Source of the DNA: Actinomycetes bacterium
GTDB lineage: Bacteria > Actinomycetota > Acidimicrobiia > Acidimicrobiales > Ilumatobacteraceae
Assembly (NCBI GenBank): GCA_027491335.1
Contig: JAIXWJ010000002.1
Location: 1-64,000, forward strand
Length of the DNA: 64,000 nucleotides
Reading direction: 5' to 3'
Of the stretch, positions 51,745-62,263 are shown one piece after another. The translations under genes were made by a program, and so were the position numbers. Below the pieces are notes generated by a model. The model saw nothing but the letters and a program-made list of their open reading frames with translations, made no database searches and was not told where the DNA came from. Numbering within the stretch: the first letter of the stretch is position 1; the number at the start of each line of letters is the position of its first letter.

Positions 51745-52973
51745 GGCATCGACTCCTCGAGCGGCAGGCGAATCGTCACCGCAGTGCCATCGGCACCGGA
51801 GTCGATGAGGAGGGAGGCGCCGATCCATTCCGCTCGCTCCCGCATACCGGAGATTCCGTGGCCCCGAAGTTCGGGGTCGAATCCGCGCCCGTCGTCTCGA
51901 ATGACCACGTTCACCTGATCGTCGCTCAGGGAGAGATCGAGGACCACGTGGCGAGCCCGCGCGTGACGCTCGACGTTCAGCAATGCCTCGCGCATCATGA
52001 GGTGAATCTCGGTGGCCGTTCCGTCGGTGGCCAGTTGGTGCAAAACAGAATCCGAATCGATGCGGTGGTTCACGGTGACTTTCACCCCGGAACGTCGAGT
52101 CATCCGATCGGCGAGTTCTTTCACCGAGGACGCGTCGAGGGCGCGGCCGTCTCGATCCGCACGAAGATCGTCGAGCAATCGTCGAATATCGGAGATCGTC
52201 GAGCCCACGTGTTCGCGGACCCGCATGATCTCGGCTCGTTTCGCCTCGTCCACACCTCGCGAGAGGTCGTCCAGTTCGAATCCGATGGCCGCCAGGGAAC
52301 CCGACACGCGATCATGCAACTCACGAGCGACGCGGGAACGTTCGTCACGAGCCACCCGTTCGGCCAGTCGTGCGAAGATGCGAGCGTTGTCCAGTGCCAA
52401 TGCGAGAGCGTCGGCCACCCCGACGATGGCCTCGCGTTCGGCGACGGTCGCACTGCGACCCTGGGTCCATTCGCCGGCGATGAAACCCAGAACCTGACCT
52501 CGAGCGCGCAATGCGTGGTACACCCCGTGGCCGGCCATGCGCCAGAGGGTTCCGTCGCTGGTTTCGATCGGGCGATCGTTGTCGAGACATCGCAACGCGG
52601 GAGAACGTTCGTTCAGTGGGTCGGTCGCGATCACATCGTCGGGACCGGCGACGACCGACCAACTCCCGTCGGTCTGGTTGATCAAGGCGACGATGATGGC
52701 GTCGGCCGACACCACTCGTCGGGCATTCTCCACACCGCGTTGCACCACCTCATCGGCGTCGAGGCTCGATGACAAAGTGACGGCCATCTTCTGCAGTGAG
52801 AGAAGCAACTCGTTCGCTCGCGCCAACTGTTCGAGGTGACCGGAGGGGTCGTCGGAGCGAACCGATCGACGACGTTCCACCAAGGGCCACGACATCTCGC
52901 CGGTCTCATCCTGCACCGGCACCGGACGTAGGGCGGGGTGGTTGGGGGACCGGCGGCGACGACGATCGGACAC
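51741..52973 (-). CDS. NarX/LiaS-type sensor histidine kinase, cytosolic
   Basis: The 410-aa kinase lacks membrane helices. It has a GAF domain (about 55-195), a HisKA_3 dimerisation helix with the phospho-acceptor His in ARELHDRVSGSLAAIGFEL, and a C-terminal HATPase (MREALLNVERHARA, DDGRGF, GHGISGMRERA). It may sense a cytosolic ligand or a redox signal. GTG 52973 lies six bases after TACCCT (minus strand). The kinase/regulator pair sits between rpsA and coaE, on the opposite strand. Confidence 0.92.
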   Translation of the reverse strand: MSDRRRRRSPNHPALRPVPVQDETGEMSWPLVERRRSVRSDDPSGHLEQLARANELLLSLQKMAVTLSSSLDADEVVQRGVENARRVVSADAIIVALINQTDGSWSVVAGPDDVIATDPLNERSPALRCLDNDRPIETSDGTLWRMAGHGVYHALRARGQVLGFIAGEWTQGRSATVAEREAIVGVADALALALDNARIFARLAERVARDERSRVARELHDRVSGSLAAIGFELDDLSRGVDEAKRAEIMRVREHVGSTISDIRRLLDDLRADRDGRALDASSVKELADRMTRRSGVKVTVNHRIDSDSVLHQLATDGTATEIHLMMREALLNVERHARARHVVLDLSLSDDQVNVVIRDDGRGFDPELRGHGISGMRERAEWIGASLLIDSGADGTAVTIRLPLEESMP

Positions 52974-53014
52974 AGGGGCAGGGTACCGGTCGGGCTTCGG
53001 CGTAGCGTGTCGCC

Positions 53015-53653
53015 ATGATTCTGGTTGGACTCACTGGTGGCATCGGATCGGGCAAATCCACCGTCTCGGCCCGTCTGGCATCCCGCGGCGCGGTCATCAT
53101 CGATGCGGACGCCATCACGCGGGAGGTTCAGTTGCCCGGGTCCGATGTCGTGAAGGAATTGGCGGAGCGATTCGGCCCCGAGGTTCTGGCGGCCGATGGC
53201 TCGTTGGAGCGCCAAGCTCTGGCGAACATCGTCTTCACCGACCCCGAGGCGTTAAAGGCTCTGAACGCCATCGTTCATCCCGCCGTCGGTCGCGAGATGA
53301 ACCGCCGCATGATCGAGCAACGAGCGACCACCAACGTCGTCGTTCTCGACATTCCGTTGCTCACCGAGAATCCGCGGGAGGGATTGCAGGGTCGCATCGT
53401 GGTGGACGTGCCGGTGGAGACACAGGTGCAACGACTCGTGGCGCATCGTGGCTTCGACGAGGCCGATGCTCGGGCCCGCATCTCACGACAGGCCTCCCGC
53501 GAGGACCGACTCGCCAAAGCGGACTTCGTGGTCGACAACAGTGGAGCACCCGAGGATCTCGACGCGCAGATCGATCGGTTGTGGGATTGGTTGATCTCGT
53601 TGCCCCAACTTCCCGCGGACTACGAGCCGGTGACACCAATCCCCAAGGGATGA
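53015..53653 (+). CDS. coaE: Dephospho-CoA kinase
   Basis: The 212-aa P-loop kinase has GLTGGIGSGKST near 5-16, DADAITREV with the catalytic Asp, and DIPLLTE, as in CoaE. It carries out the last step of CoA synthesis. TAGCGT ends six bases before ATG 53015. Only 41 bases separate it from the divergent kinase start. Confidence 0.95.
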   Translation: MILVGLTGGIGSGKSTVSARLASRGAVIIDADAITREVQLPGSDVVKELAERFGPEVLAADGSLERQALANIVFTDPEALKALNAIVHPAVGREMNRRMIEQRATTNVVVLDIPLLTENPREGLQGRIVVDVPVETQVQRLVAHRGFDEADARARISRQASREDRLAKADFVVDNSGAPEDLDAQIDRLWDWLISLPQLPADYEPVTPIPKG

Positions 53654-53683
53654 ATCTCGGGCTCCCAAAGGATGATTCTCGGG
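53647..53683. repeat. Two imperfect 15-bp direct repeats after coaE
   Basis: GGGATGAATCTCGGG (53647-53661) and AGGATGATTCTCGGG (53669-53683) are direct repeats at 22-base spacing. A weak hairpin follows (AGGTGT/ACACCT, 53687-53706). These are the only notable elements between coaE and uvrB. Confidence 0.35.
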
Positions 53684-53727
53684 AACAGGTGTTCGCTCGG
53701 ACACCTCGAGCGACCTAGGATCGTGAG

Positions 53728-55779
53728 GTGAGCAGTGGCGTCGAGTCCCGCGACGGGATCCCCTTTCGGGTGGTGGCCGATTACGCACCGGCGGGCGATC
53801 AACCCAAGGCGATCGCCGAGTTGTCGGATGGAATCGAAACCGGTCTGCGTTATCAGACGCTTCTCGGAATCACGGGTTCGGGCAAGAGTGCCACGATCGC
53901 CTGGACCATCGAACGCACGCAACGACCAACCCTGATTCTCGCTCCCAACAAGAGCCTCGCCGCTCAGTTGGCTCAGGAGATGAAGGAGTTTTTCCCCGAC
54001 AATCGGGTCGAGTACTTCGTCAGCTACTACGACTATTACCAGCCGGAGGCCTACATCGCCTCGAGTGACACCTACATCGAGAAGGACTCGTCCATCAACG
54101 ACGACATCGATCGGCTTCGTCACTCGGCAACCGCTGCGCTTCTGACGAGGCGCGACACGATCGTGGTGGCGTCGGTGTCGTGCATCTACGGAATGGGTGA
54201 TCCGGACGAGTACCGCGGGCAATTGCTCGAGCTGCACGTCGGTGTGGACTACGACATGCGAAGCGTCTTGCGTCGTCTCGTGGACCTTCAATACGACCGC
54301 AACGACATGAGTCTCGGGCGTGGCAACTTCCGGGTTCGGGGCGACACCATCGAAATCCATCCGGCCTACGAGGAATCGGTGTTGCGGGTCGAGATGTTCG
54401 GTGACACGGTCGATCGATTGACCATGATCGATCCATTGACCGGTGAAACCTTGCGCGAGTTGCCGGCCACCGTGGTTTTCCCCGCGACCCACTACGTCAC
54501 CGGTGAGGAGCGCATGCGCCGAGCGATGGTCGGCATCGAAGCCGAGTTGCAGGAACGCTTGGCGCAGTTCAAAGCTGAGGGAAAGTTGCTCGAGGCCCAA
54601 CGACTGCAGATGCGCACCCAACACGATCTGGAAATGATGCAGGAGGTCGGCTACTGCAACGGCATCGAGAACTATTCGATGCACATCGACGGACGTCAGC
54701 CGGGCGAGCCTCCTTTCACCCTTCTGGACTACTTCCCGAAGGACTACTTGTTGGTGATCGACGAGAGCCACGTCGCGGTTCCCCAGCTGCACGGTCAGTA
54801 CGCCGGCGATAGAAGCCGCAAGGACATCCTCGTCGAGCACGGTTTCCGACTTCCCAGTGCTCGGGACAATCGACCCTTGCGGTTCGAGGAAGTCGTCGAG
54901 CGAGTCAATCAATGCGTGTTCCTGTCGGCGACGCCGAGTCCGTACGAGCTGAAGGAGTCCCAACGGGTCGTCGAGCAAATCGTGCGTCCGACCGGGTTGG
55001 TCGACCCCGAGGTCGTCATCAAACCCACGAAGGGCCAGATCGACGATCTCATGGAGCAAGTCAACACTCGCGTGACCATGGGTGACCGCGTGCTGGTGAC
55101 GACCCTCACCAAGAAGATGGCCGAGGATCTCACTGAGTACCTGCTGGAGCAGGGCATGCGAGTTCGTTACCTGCACAGCAACATCGACACCATCCAGCGA
55201 ATCGAAATTCTGCGTTCGCTGCGTCTCGGCGAGTTCGACGTGTTGGTGGGTATCAACCTGCTTCGCGAGGGTTTGGACCTCCCGGAGGTGAGCCTGGTCG
55301 CGATCCTCGACGCCGACAAGGAAGGATTCCTTCGCAGCGAGACCTCGCTCATTCAGATGATCGGACGCGCCGCACGAAACGTCGACGGTCAAGTGATCAT
55401 GTACGCGGATCAGATCACACCGTCGATGCAGCGGGCCATCAGCGAGACGAATCGTCGTCGGGGATTGCAATTGGCGCACAACAAGGAACACGGCATCAAT
55501 CCGCAGACCATCCGCAAAGCGGTTGGTGACATCCTCTCGATGCTGAGACCCGACGGTGACCACACGGCACCGGTTCCGGGCAAGGACCGTCGTCGGCAGA
55601 AGGAGCGGGACAAGGTGCAGCGGGAGTTGCGAACCCTCCCGCAGCAGGAGCTCGCGCGACTCGTGCAGACGCTCGAGGAGGAAATGCATGAGGCCGCCGC
55701 CGATCTCAAGTTCGAGTACGCGGCGAGACTGCGTGACGAAATCAACGAACTACGACGGGAGATGCGCGATGCCGGTTGA
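53728..55779 (+). CDS. uvrB: UvrABC system protein B
   Basis: The 683-aa helicase-like protein has Walker [13 protein letters not shown], the damage-clamping hairpin region [21 protein letters not shown], and later helicase motifs ([20 protein letters not shown]). The C-terminal UVR motif near 640-680 binds UvrC. It locates damage with UvrA. GTG 53728 lies six bases after TAGGAT. It heads the uvrB-uvrA-uvrC cluster. Confidence 0.97.
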   Translation: MSSGVESRDGIPFRVVADYAPAGDQPKAIAELSDGIETGLRYQTLLGITGSGKSATIAWTIERTQRPTLILAPNKSLAAQLAQEMKEFFPDNRVEYFVSYYDYYQPEAYIASSDTYIEKDSSINDDIDRLRHSATAALLTRRDTIVVASVSCIYGMGDPDEYRGQLLELHVGVDYDMRSVLRRLVDLQYDRNDMSLGRGNFRVRGDTIEIHPAYEESVLRVEMFGDTVDRLTMIDPLTGETLRELPATVVFPATHYVTGEERMRRAMVGIEAELQERLAQFKAEGKLLEAQRLQMRTQHDLEMMQEVGYCNGIENYSMHIDGRQPGEPPFTLLDYFPKDYLLVIDESHVAVPQLHGQYAGDRSRKDILVEHGFRLPSARDNRPLRFEEVVERVNQCVFLSATPSPYELKESQRVVEQIVRPTGLVDPEVVIKPTKGQIDDLMEQVNTRVTMGDRVLVTTLTKKMAEDLTEYLLEQGMRVRYLHSNIDTIQRIEILRSLRLGEFDVLVGINLLREGLDLPEVSLVAILDADKEGFLRSETSLIQMIGRAARNVDGQVIMYADQITPSMQRAISETNRRRGLQLAHNKEHGINPQTIRKAVGDILSMLRPDGDHTAPVPGKDRRRQKERDKVQRELRTLPQQELARLVQTLEEEMHEAAADLKFEYAARLRDEINELRREMRDAG

Positions 55780-55812
55780 GAGCCGGTGAAGCGCGATGGG
55801 TAGTCTCCGAAC

Positions 55813-58659
55813 ATGTCCGATCGTCTGGTGGTTCGTGGTGCGCGTGAGCACAATCTGAAGAACATCAGCGTCGATCTTCCCCGCGACAAGATGATCGTGT
55901 TCACCGGTCTCTCGGGGAGCGGAAAGTCATCGTTGGCTTTCGACACGATCTACGCCGAAGGACAACGTCGATACGTCGAATCGTTGAGTGCCTACGCCCG
56001 ACAGTTCCTCGGCCAAATGGACAAGCCAGATGTCGACGTCATCGAGGGTCTGTCGCCCGCCATTTCGATCGACCAGAAATCTGGTAGTCGCAACCCGCGT
56101 TCGACCGTGGGAACCATCACCGAGGTGTACGACTATCTGCGACTGCTCTACGCGCGCATCGGTCAGCAGCACTGCCCGACCGACGGAACCCGTTTGGCGC
56201 GTCAAACGCCGCAGCAGATCGTCGATCGGGTGTTGACGCTCGGCGACGGGACCCGATTCCAGGTGTTGGCTCCGGTGGTGCGGGCACGCAAAGGCGAATA
56301 CGAGACCCTCTTGAACGATCTCGCCGGACAAGGGTTCGTGCGCGCACGTGTGGATGGCGAGGTCGTGGACATCGTCGAATTCCTGAAGCGGGACACGAAG
56401 TTGGCTCGGTACGAACAGCACACGATCGACGTCGTCGTCGACCGCCTCGTTCGCAAGGACGGAATCGAACGCCGCCTGACCGACAGCCTCGAGACGGCTT
56501 TGCGCCTGGCAGACGGTGTGGCGACGGTCGAGATCATCGGGGACAAGGGTGCCGAGGACGAAAGCCTCACGTTCAGTCAGCACCTGGCGTGTCCTTCGTG
56601 CGGCTTGTCGTTCGAGGAACCCGCGCCCCGCAACTTTTCTTTCAACTCGCCGTTCGGTGCGTGCGAAACGTGTGATGGGCTCGGCACCACCTTCGAGGTG
56701 GATCCCGAGCTCGTGATTCCCGACCCCGATCTGGCCTTGAGTCAGGGTGCCATTGCTCCGTGGCGCAGCGCGACCACCGGTTTCTTTCAGCGAATTCTCG
56801 AGTCCGTCGCCGGTGATCACGGAATCGACCTGAACAAGCCGTGGGGCAAGTTGCCGGCTAAATCGCAGAAGATCGTGCTGAACGGTCTTCCCGGAAACAT
56901 CACTGTGAAGTTCAAGAATCGTTACGGCCGAGCCCGCCAGTTCAACACCACCTTCGAAGGTGTCATCCCCTGGATCAAACGTCGTCACGAGGGAGCCGAG
57001 AGCGACTGGAGCCGCGAGCAGTACGAGGGCTACATGCGGTTGGTGCCGTGCTTGGCCTGCTCCGGCATGCGCCTCAAGCCCAGCACGTTGGCGGTCACCA
57101 TCAACGACAAGAACATCTCCGAGGTCTGCGAGATGTCCATCGCCGATTCGGCTTCGTTCCTGGCCGGACTGGTGTTGTCGGATCGGGATCGCATCATCGC
57201 CGAACGCGTCGTGAAGGAGATCAACGCGCGCTTGGGCTTCCTTCTCGACGTGGGTCTCGATTACCTAACTTTGGCTCGCTCGGCGGGCACTTTGGCCGGA
57301 GGAGAGGCGCAACGCATCCGTCTCGCGAGTCAGATCGGATCCGGATTGGTGGGAACTCTCTATGTTCTGGACGAACCATCAATTGGACTGCATCAGCGCG
57401 ACAATCGTCGCCTGATCGACACGCTCATTCGTCTCCGAGATCTGGGAAACACGGTGCTGGTGGTCGAGCACGATGAGGAGACGATCAAGGAAAGCGACTG
57501 GATCGTGGACATCGGGCCCGGAGCCGGCGAACACGGCGGTGAGGTCGTCTATAGCGGTCCCGTGAAGGGGATCGGCAAAGTGAAGGAGTCGGTCACCGGC
57601 CAGTACATCACGGGCAAGCGTTCCATTCCGGTGCCCGAGAAGCGTCGGGTGCCGGGCAAAGAGTGGCTGGAGATCGTGGGTGCGCGCGAGCACAATCTGC
57701 GCGATGTCACGGCCCGCATTCCGTTGGGGTGTTTCGTCGCGGTGACCGGCGTGTCGGGCAGCGGGAAGAGCACCCTCGTGCGCGACATTCTTCTGCCGGT
57801 GCTGATGCAGCAGATCTACAAGTCGAAGGATCCCGCCGGTCGTCACAAGCGCATCAACGGCATCCAGTTCCTCGACAAGGTGATCGACATGGATCAGTCA
57901 CCGATCGGTCGCACGCCACGGTCGAACCCGGCCACGTACACCGGTGTGTTCGACAACATTCGCAAGTTGTTCGCCACCACGGCCGAAGCGAAGGTTCGTG
58001 GCTATATGCCCGGCCGATTCTCGTTCAACGTGCAGGGCGGTCGCTGCGAAGCCTGTTCCGGCGATGGAACGATCAAGATCGAAATGCACTTCCTGCCCGA
58101 TGTGTACGTTCCCTGCGAAGTGTGCAAGGGCGCTCGGTACAACCGGGACACCCTGGAGATTCAGTTCAAGGGAAAGAACATCTCCGAGGTCTTGGACATG
58201 CCCATCTCCGAGGCGGTCGAATTCTTCTCCAACCAACCGGCGATCGCTCGACACATGCAGACCCTCGTCGATGTCGGATTGGGTTACGTTCGCCTCGGAC
58301 AATCGGCGCCGACGTTGTCGGGTGGCGAGGCGCAACGCGTGAAGTTGGCGACCGAACTCGCCAAACGAAGCACCGGACACACCATCTACCTGCTCGACGA
58401 GCCGACGACCGGACTTCATTTCGAGGATGTACGTCGCTTGCTCACCGTGCTGTCTCGTCTCGTGGATCAGGGAAACACGGTTTTGGTGATCGAACACAAT
58501 CTCGACGTCATCAAGACCGCCGACTGGCTCATCGACCTTGGTCCCGAGGGCGGTAGTGGTGGCGGTTCGATCATCGCGGAGGGTTCTCCCGAGGAGGTGG
58601 CCCGCGCGGCCACGAGCCACACTGGCCGGTTCCTCGCCCCGCTTCTGGCCAAGGGCTGA
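55813..58659 (+). CDS. uvrA: UvrABC system protein A
   Basis: The 948-aa ABC-type ATPase has two nucleotide-binding domains: Walker [10 protein letters not shown] near 32 and [10 protein letters not shown] near 645, and ABC signatures [12 protein letters not shown] and [12 protein letters not shown]. Cys-rich zinc sites include [11 protein letters not shown] and [16 protein letters not shown]. It scans DNA for lesions. TAGTCT ends six bases before ATG 55813, so uvrA has its own promoter candidate. Confidence 0.98.
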   Translation: MSDRLVVRGAREHNLKNISVDLPRDKMIVFTGLSGSGKSSLAFDTIYAEGQRRYVESLSAYARQFLGQMDKPDVDVIEGLSPAISIDQKSGSRNPRSTVGTITEVYDYLRLLYARIGQQHCPTDGTRLARQTPQQIVDRVLTLGDGTRFQVLAPVVRARKGEYETLLNDLAGQGFVRARVDGEVVDIVEFLKRDTKLARYEQHTIDVVVDRLVRKDGIERRLTDSLETALRLADGVATVEIIGDKGAEDESLTFSQHLACPSCGLSFEEPAPRNFSFNSPFGACETCDGLGTTFEVDPELVIPDPDLALSQGAIAPWRSATTGFFQRILESVAGDHGIDLNKPWGKLPAKSQKIVLNGLPGNITVKFKNRYGRARQFNTTFEGVIPWIKRRHEGAESDWSREQYEGYMRLVPCLACSGMRLKPSTLAVTINDKNISEVCEMSIADSASFLAGLVLSDRDRIIAERVVKEINARLGFLLDVGLDYLTLARSAGTLAGGEAQRIRLASQIGSGLVGTLYVLDEPSIGLHQRDNRRLIDTLIRLRDLGNTVLVVEHDEETIKESDWIVDIGPGAGEHGGEVVYSGPVKGIGKVKESVTGQYITGKRSIPVPEKRRVPGKEWLEIVGAREHNLRDVTARIPLGCFVAVTGVSGSGKSTLVRDILLPVLMQQIYKSKDPAGRHKRINGIQFLDKVIDMDQSPIGRTPRSNPATYTGVFDNIRKLFATTAEAKVRGYMPGRFSFNVQGGRCEACSGDGTIKIEMHFLPDVYVPCEVCKGARYNRDTLEIQFKGKNISEVLDMPISEAVEFFSNQPAIARHMQTLVDVGLGYVRLGQSAPTLSGGEAQRVKLATELAKRSTGHTIYLLDEPTTGLHFEDVRRLLTVLSRLVDQGNTVLVIEHNLDVIKTADWLIDLGPEGGSGGGSIIAEGSPEEVARAATSHTGRFLAPLLAKG

Positions 58660-58665
58660 GTCGTC

Positions 58666-60549
58666 GTGGTGGCTCGACCGGAAGCCGGAACGATTCCCGA
58701 GCTTCCGGGTTCGTACCAATTCAAAGACGAATTCGGCCGCGTCATTTACGTGGGCAAAGCCACGAACCTGCGACAACGGTTGAGCAGTTACTTCCAGGAT
58801 CCGGTGCACCTTCATCCGCGCACCGCGCAGATGGTGGCCACGGCGACGTCGGTCGAGTGGATGACCGTGCGCAACGAGGTCGAGGCCCTCATTCTGGAGT
58901 ACTCGCTGATCAAGCAGCATCGCCCGCGTTTCAACGTTCGACTTCGCGATGACAAGAGCTACCCGTTCCTCGCCATCACGCTCGACGAGGAGTGGCCGAG
59001 AGCGGTGGTGGTGAGGGGCACGAAGAAGCGTGGCGTGCGCTACTTCGGTCCGTATCCGCACGCGTACGCCATTCGCGAAACCCTCGATCTGCTGTTGCGC
59101 ACATTCCCCGTTCGAACCTGCAGTGCGGGCAAGTTCAATCAACACCAACGACTCGGCCGGCCCTGTCTCTTGTTCCACATCGAGAAGTGCAGCGGACCCT
59201 GCGTCGGCGAGGTCGACGCCGAGAAGTACGCGTCGATGGTCGAGGACCTGTGTTCCTTTCTCGATGGGGAGACCGACGACATAGTGCGGCGAATGAAAGT
59301 CGAGATGGAAGAGGCATCGAAGGCTCTCGAGTTCGAGCGAGCGGCGCGAATGCGCGACAGGTTGGCGGCGGTGTCGAAGGCCGTCGAGAAGCAACAGATC
59401 GTGGGGGAGCGTTCGGAGGACATCGACGTCATTGGCGTTGCCCAGGACGAGTTGGAGGCCGCGGTGCAGGTTTTCTTCGTTCGCAAGGGTCGCATCGTCG
59501 GTCGCAAGGGCTTCGTCATGGACAAAGTGGAGCAACTGGAGAACCAGACTTTGATGAACCGGCTCGTGGAGGGTTTGTACGGTGAAGAGCCACCCCTCGG
59601 AGTGCCCAAGATGATCCTCGTGCCGGTCCAGCCGTCGTCGTCGCAGGTGCTCGAAGACTGGTTGAGCGCGGAACGGGGAAGTCGCGTGGAGATTCGCGTC
59701 CCGGTTCGGGGCGACAAGCGCGAACTCATGGAAATGGTCGACCGCAACGCCAAGGAGGATTTCCATCGCCACCGTCTCAAGCGGTCGAGCGACCACAACA
59801 GTCGTAGTCGAGCCTTGAGCGAACTGCAGGATCTTCTGGGACTTCCGGAGGCTCCCCTTCGCATCGAGTGTTATGACATGGCGCATCTGCAGGGAACCGA
59901 CTACGTCGGATCGATGGTGGTTCTGGAGGATGGTCTCCCTGCCAAGCGCGAATACCGTCGCTTTCGCGTGAAGGAAGTTCCCGGAAACGACGATTTCGCG
60001 GCCATGGAGGAAGTCCTGACTCGACGTTTGAAGGCCTACCTCGAGGAAAGAGATGGGGTATTGGCGGATGAGACGACGAACGAAAGAGCACGAGCGCGAA
60101 AGTTCGCCTACCCCCCGCAACTGCTTTTGGTCGATGGTGGCAAGGGCCAGTTGGCGGTGGCCGAACGGGTCGTTCGCTCCCTCGGGTTGGAGAGCGAAAT
60201 CCCGGTCGCATCGTTGGCCAAGAGATTCGAGGAAGTCTTCGTGCCGGGTCGATCGGAGCCGGTCGACGTTCCTCGGGGGAGTGAAGCGTTGTTCATGTTG
60301 CAGCGCATTCGCGACGAGGCCCACCGTTTCGCGAACACGTTCCATCGTGAAGTCCGTGGGAAACGAATGGTGGCCAGTGCATTGGACGACATCGACGGCC
60401 TCGGGGAGGCCCGCAAGAAGAAGCTGATCAAGGCCTTCGGTGGTGTGAACGCGGTGAAGAAGGCCACGCTCGAGGAGTTGACGGCGCTCTCGTGGCTACC
60501 GGAAGCGGTGGCCCGAAACGTGTTCGAGAAGTTCCACCCACTCGGTTGA
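58666..60549 (+). CDS. uvrC: UvrABC system protein C
   Basis: The 627-aa nuclease has an N-terminal GIY-YIG domain (GSYQF then VIYVGKATNLRQR), a Cys-rich region (CSAGKFNQHQRLGRPCLLFHIEKC trimmed here to its Cys positions near 148-179), a UVR motif near 205-240, a C-terminal RNase H-like endonuclease domain (CYDMAHLQG, LVDGGKGQLAVA) and a final HhH pair. It makes both incisions. GTG 58666 is six bases after the uvrA stop, so they are likely cotranscribed. Confidence 0.97.
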   Translation: MVARPEAGTIPELPGSYQFKDEFGRVIYVGKATNLRQRLSSYFQDPVHLHPRTAQMVATATSVEWMTVRNEVEALILEYSLIKQHRPRFNVRLRDDKSYPFLAITLDEEWPRAVVVRGTKKRGVRYFGPYPHAYAIRETLDLLLRTFPVRTCSAGKFNQHQRLGRPCLLFHIEKCSGPCVGEVDAEKYASMVEDLCSFLDGETDDIVRRMKVEMEEASKALEFERAARMRDRLAAVSKAVEKQQIVGERSEDIDVIGVAQDELEAAVQVFFVRKGRIVGRKGFVMDKVEQLENQTLMNRLVEGLYGEEPPLGVPKMILVPVQPSSSQVLEDWLSAERGSRVEIRVPVRGDKRELMEMVDRNAKEDFHRHRLKRSSDHNSRSRALSELQDLLGLPEAPLRIECYDMAHLQGTDYVGSMVVLEDGLPAKREYRRFRVKEVPGNDDFAAMEEVLTRRLKAYLEERDGVLADETTNERARARKFAYPPQLLLVDGGKGQLAVAERVVRSLGLESEIPVASLAKRFEEVFVPGRSEPVDVPRGSEALFMLQRIRDEAHRFANTFHREVRGKRMVASALDDIDGLGEARKKKLIKAFGGVNAVKKATLEELTALSWLPEAVARNVFEKFHPLG

Positions 60550-60558
60550 CAAATTTGG

Positions 60559-61479
60559 TTAACAAAATGCGGGAATGACGTCCCGGGCGAAACGTTCGTA
60601 GGACTCGCGCCGGACCTCGGCCGAATCACCGAGCACGAAGTCGGGAACGATGATCTCGTCGAAACCAAGGTCCCGATAACGAGCAATGCTTTGGATCATG
60701 ACCTCGGCGTTGCCCACGATCGATCGGTCGATCGGTGCCTTCTCGGCCACTTTTCGGGCCACGTTGTCGTCGTCGACGAAGAAGAACAAGGCCTGCACCG
60801 AACAACGGATCGTCCCGGGATCTCGCCCGACCCGCTCGCACGCCTCACGAAGCGCACGAATTCGCCCGGCGGCGGTCTCCGGTGTTCCCCAGGTGTTCCA
60901 CTCGTGGGCGTGTCGCGCGGTGATCTCGGTCATGCGGCGACCTCCGGTGCCCACGAGAACCGGCAAAGGTGTCTGAACGGGTTTCGGTTCGCACGGTGCG
61001 TCCCGCATGACGAAATGGCGACCGTCAAAACTCGTTCGTTCGTTGGCGAGGAGGTCGTTGATGATCACGATGGCCTCTTCGAAACGATCCACCCTGGCGG
61101 CCGGATCCATGAGGTCGACACCGTACGCGTCGTGCTCATTGACCTGCCACCCGGCTCCGACACCGAGCACGAGTCGACCGTTCGATTGGCGATCGATCGT
61201 CGCGGCGGTGTTCGCCAACACCGCGGGATGGCGAAAAGTCGTGGGAGACACGAGTGAACCAACGCGAATCCGGTTGGTGATGGCCGCGATGGCGGCGATC
61301 GTCGACCAACACTCGGCGACATCTCCAGCTTTGGTGGTGTGGTTCTCGGAGTTCGGCATGAAGTGGTCGGCGCACCACATACCGTGCCACGGGCCGTCGT
61401 CGACCCACCTTGCCAACGAGGAGGTTTCACTCCAGTCGCGTTGTGGGGACGGCCACACGGAGAATCGCAACATGCTCAC
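60559..61479 (-). CDS. Luciferase-like (probably F420-dependent) oxidoreductase
   Basis: The 306-aa protein is an LLM-class oxidoreductase with GMWCADHFMPN near 33-43, STIAAIAAITNRIRVGSLV, and the family core ATIDRQSNGRLVLGVGAGW near 91-109. The cofactor is inferred. GTG 61479 is six bases after TACCCT (minus strand). It converges with uvrC and is divergent from a methyltransferase gene across 33 bases. Confidence 0.83.
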   Translation of the reverse strand: MSMLRFSVWPSPQRDWSETSSLARWVDDGPWHGMWCADHFMPNSENHTTKAGDVAECWSTIAAIAAITNRIRVGSLVSPTTFRHPAVLANTAATIDRQSNGRLVLGVGAGWQVNEHDAYGVDLMDPAARVDRFEEAIVIINDLLANERTSFDGRHFVMRDAPCEPKPVQTPLPVLVGTGGRRMTEITARHAHEWNTWGTPETAAGRIRALREACERVGRDPGTIRCSVQALFFFVDDDNVARKVAEKAPIDRSIVGNAEVMIQSIARYRDLGFDEIIVPDFVLGDSAEVRRESYERFARDVIPAFC

Positions 61480-61485
61480 CCGGCA

Positions 61486-61506
61486 AGGGTACCGAGGTCG
61501 TAGTCT
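61486..61506. promoter_or_regulatory. Pair of facing leaderless promoters in a 33-base gap
   Basis: TACCCT on the minus strand (61486-61491) and TAGTCT on the plus strand (61501-61506) each end six bases before their start codons (61479 and 61513). With only 33 bases between genes, each -35 region must lie in or next to the opposite gene's coding sequence. Firing from both sides is therefore likely to interfere. Confidence 0.6.
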
Positions 61507-61512
61507 CGCCTC

Positions 61513-62247
61513 GTGAACGATGCGCCGCGCGACCTGTGGGAGACGAACGCGTCATGGTGGATCGATGGCTTCACCGACGGCGTCGACGCCGAGTACGAGG
61601 AACAGATTCTTCCGTTGGCGGCCGAAGAGATGGCCGGTGGCCGTCGCATACTCGACATCGGCTGCGGAGAGGGTCAGGTGTCCCGCTTGGCCAAGCGAAT
61701 CGGTGCCGAGTTGGTGGTGGGTGTCGACCCCACCTGGAATCAGGTCCGGGTGGCCGCGGAGCGAGGTGGCGGAGTGCACGTCGCGCGGGCCGGAGCCGAT
61801 GGTCTTCCGTTCGCCGATGAACAATTCGACGTGGTCGTCGCTTGCTTGGTCTTCGAACACATTCGCGAGGTCGATGCGGCCATCGCGGAAGTGGCGAGGG
61901 TCCTGCGACCGGGTGGTCGTTTCTGTTTCTTCTTGAACCATCCGCTGCTTCAGACGCCCGGTAGCGGCTGGATCGACGACCAGATCCTGGATCCGCCCGA
62001 GCAGTACTGGCGAATCGGCCCGTATTTGATCGAAGAAGAGTCGGACGAGGAGGTGGAGAAGGACGTCTTCATCCCCTTCATTCATCGTCCCATCAGTCGA
62101 TACCTGAACGCGTTGATCGCGAACGGCCTGTACCTCCATCGCATTTGTGAGCCGGCCCCTCCGCCGGGTTTCCTCGCTCGGGCAGCCGAGTACGAGGCCG
62201 CCTCGACCATTCCGCGTTTGCTGTACTTGCGCACCGTCAAGGCCTGA
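61513..62247 (+). CDS. Class I SAM-dependent methyltransferase
   Basis: The 244-aa protein has ILDIGCGEGQVSRLAKRIG near 45-64, VVGVDPT, and an acidic LPFADEQFDVVVACLVFEHI followed by LRPGGRFCFFLNHPLL, typical of UbiE/COQ5-like methyltransferases. The HP end motif recalls small-molecule methylases. The substrate is unknown. GTG 61513 is six bases after TAGTCT. Confidence 0.85.
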   Translation: MNDAPRDLWETNASWWIDGFTDGVDAEYEEQILPLAAEEMAGGRRILDIGCGEGQVSRLAKRIGAELVVGVDPTWNQVRVAAERGGGVHVARAGADGLPFADEQFDVVVACLVFEHIREVDAAIAEVARVLRPGGRFCFFLNHPLLQTPGSGWIDDQILDPPEQYWRIGPYLIEEESDEEVEKDVFIPFIHRPISRYLNALIANGLYLHRICEPAPPPGFLARAAEYEAASTIPRLLYLRTVKA

Positions 62248-62263
62248 GCGATAACTCTCCTCG

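Noticed and set aside
53620-55689. Very long open frame antisense to uvrB
   Set aside because: It mirrors the codon pattern of uvrB in high-GC DNA, has low-complexity His/Asp/Arg/Leu composition and no recognisable domain.
53728-55779. UvrB Walker A ending in Ser instead of Thr as a defect
   Set aside because: Ser and Thr are interchangeable at this Mg-coordinating position and the other motifs are intact.
57898-60345. 815-codon open frame antisense to uvrA and uvrC
   Set aside because: It spans two well-supported genes on the other strand and has no family signature; a GC-driven shadow frame.
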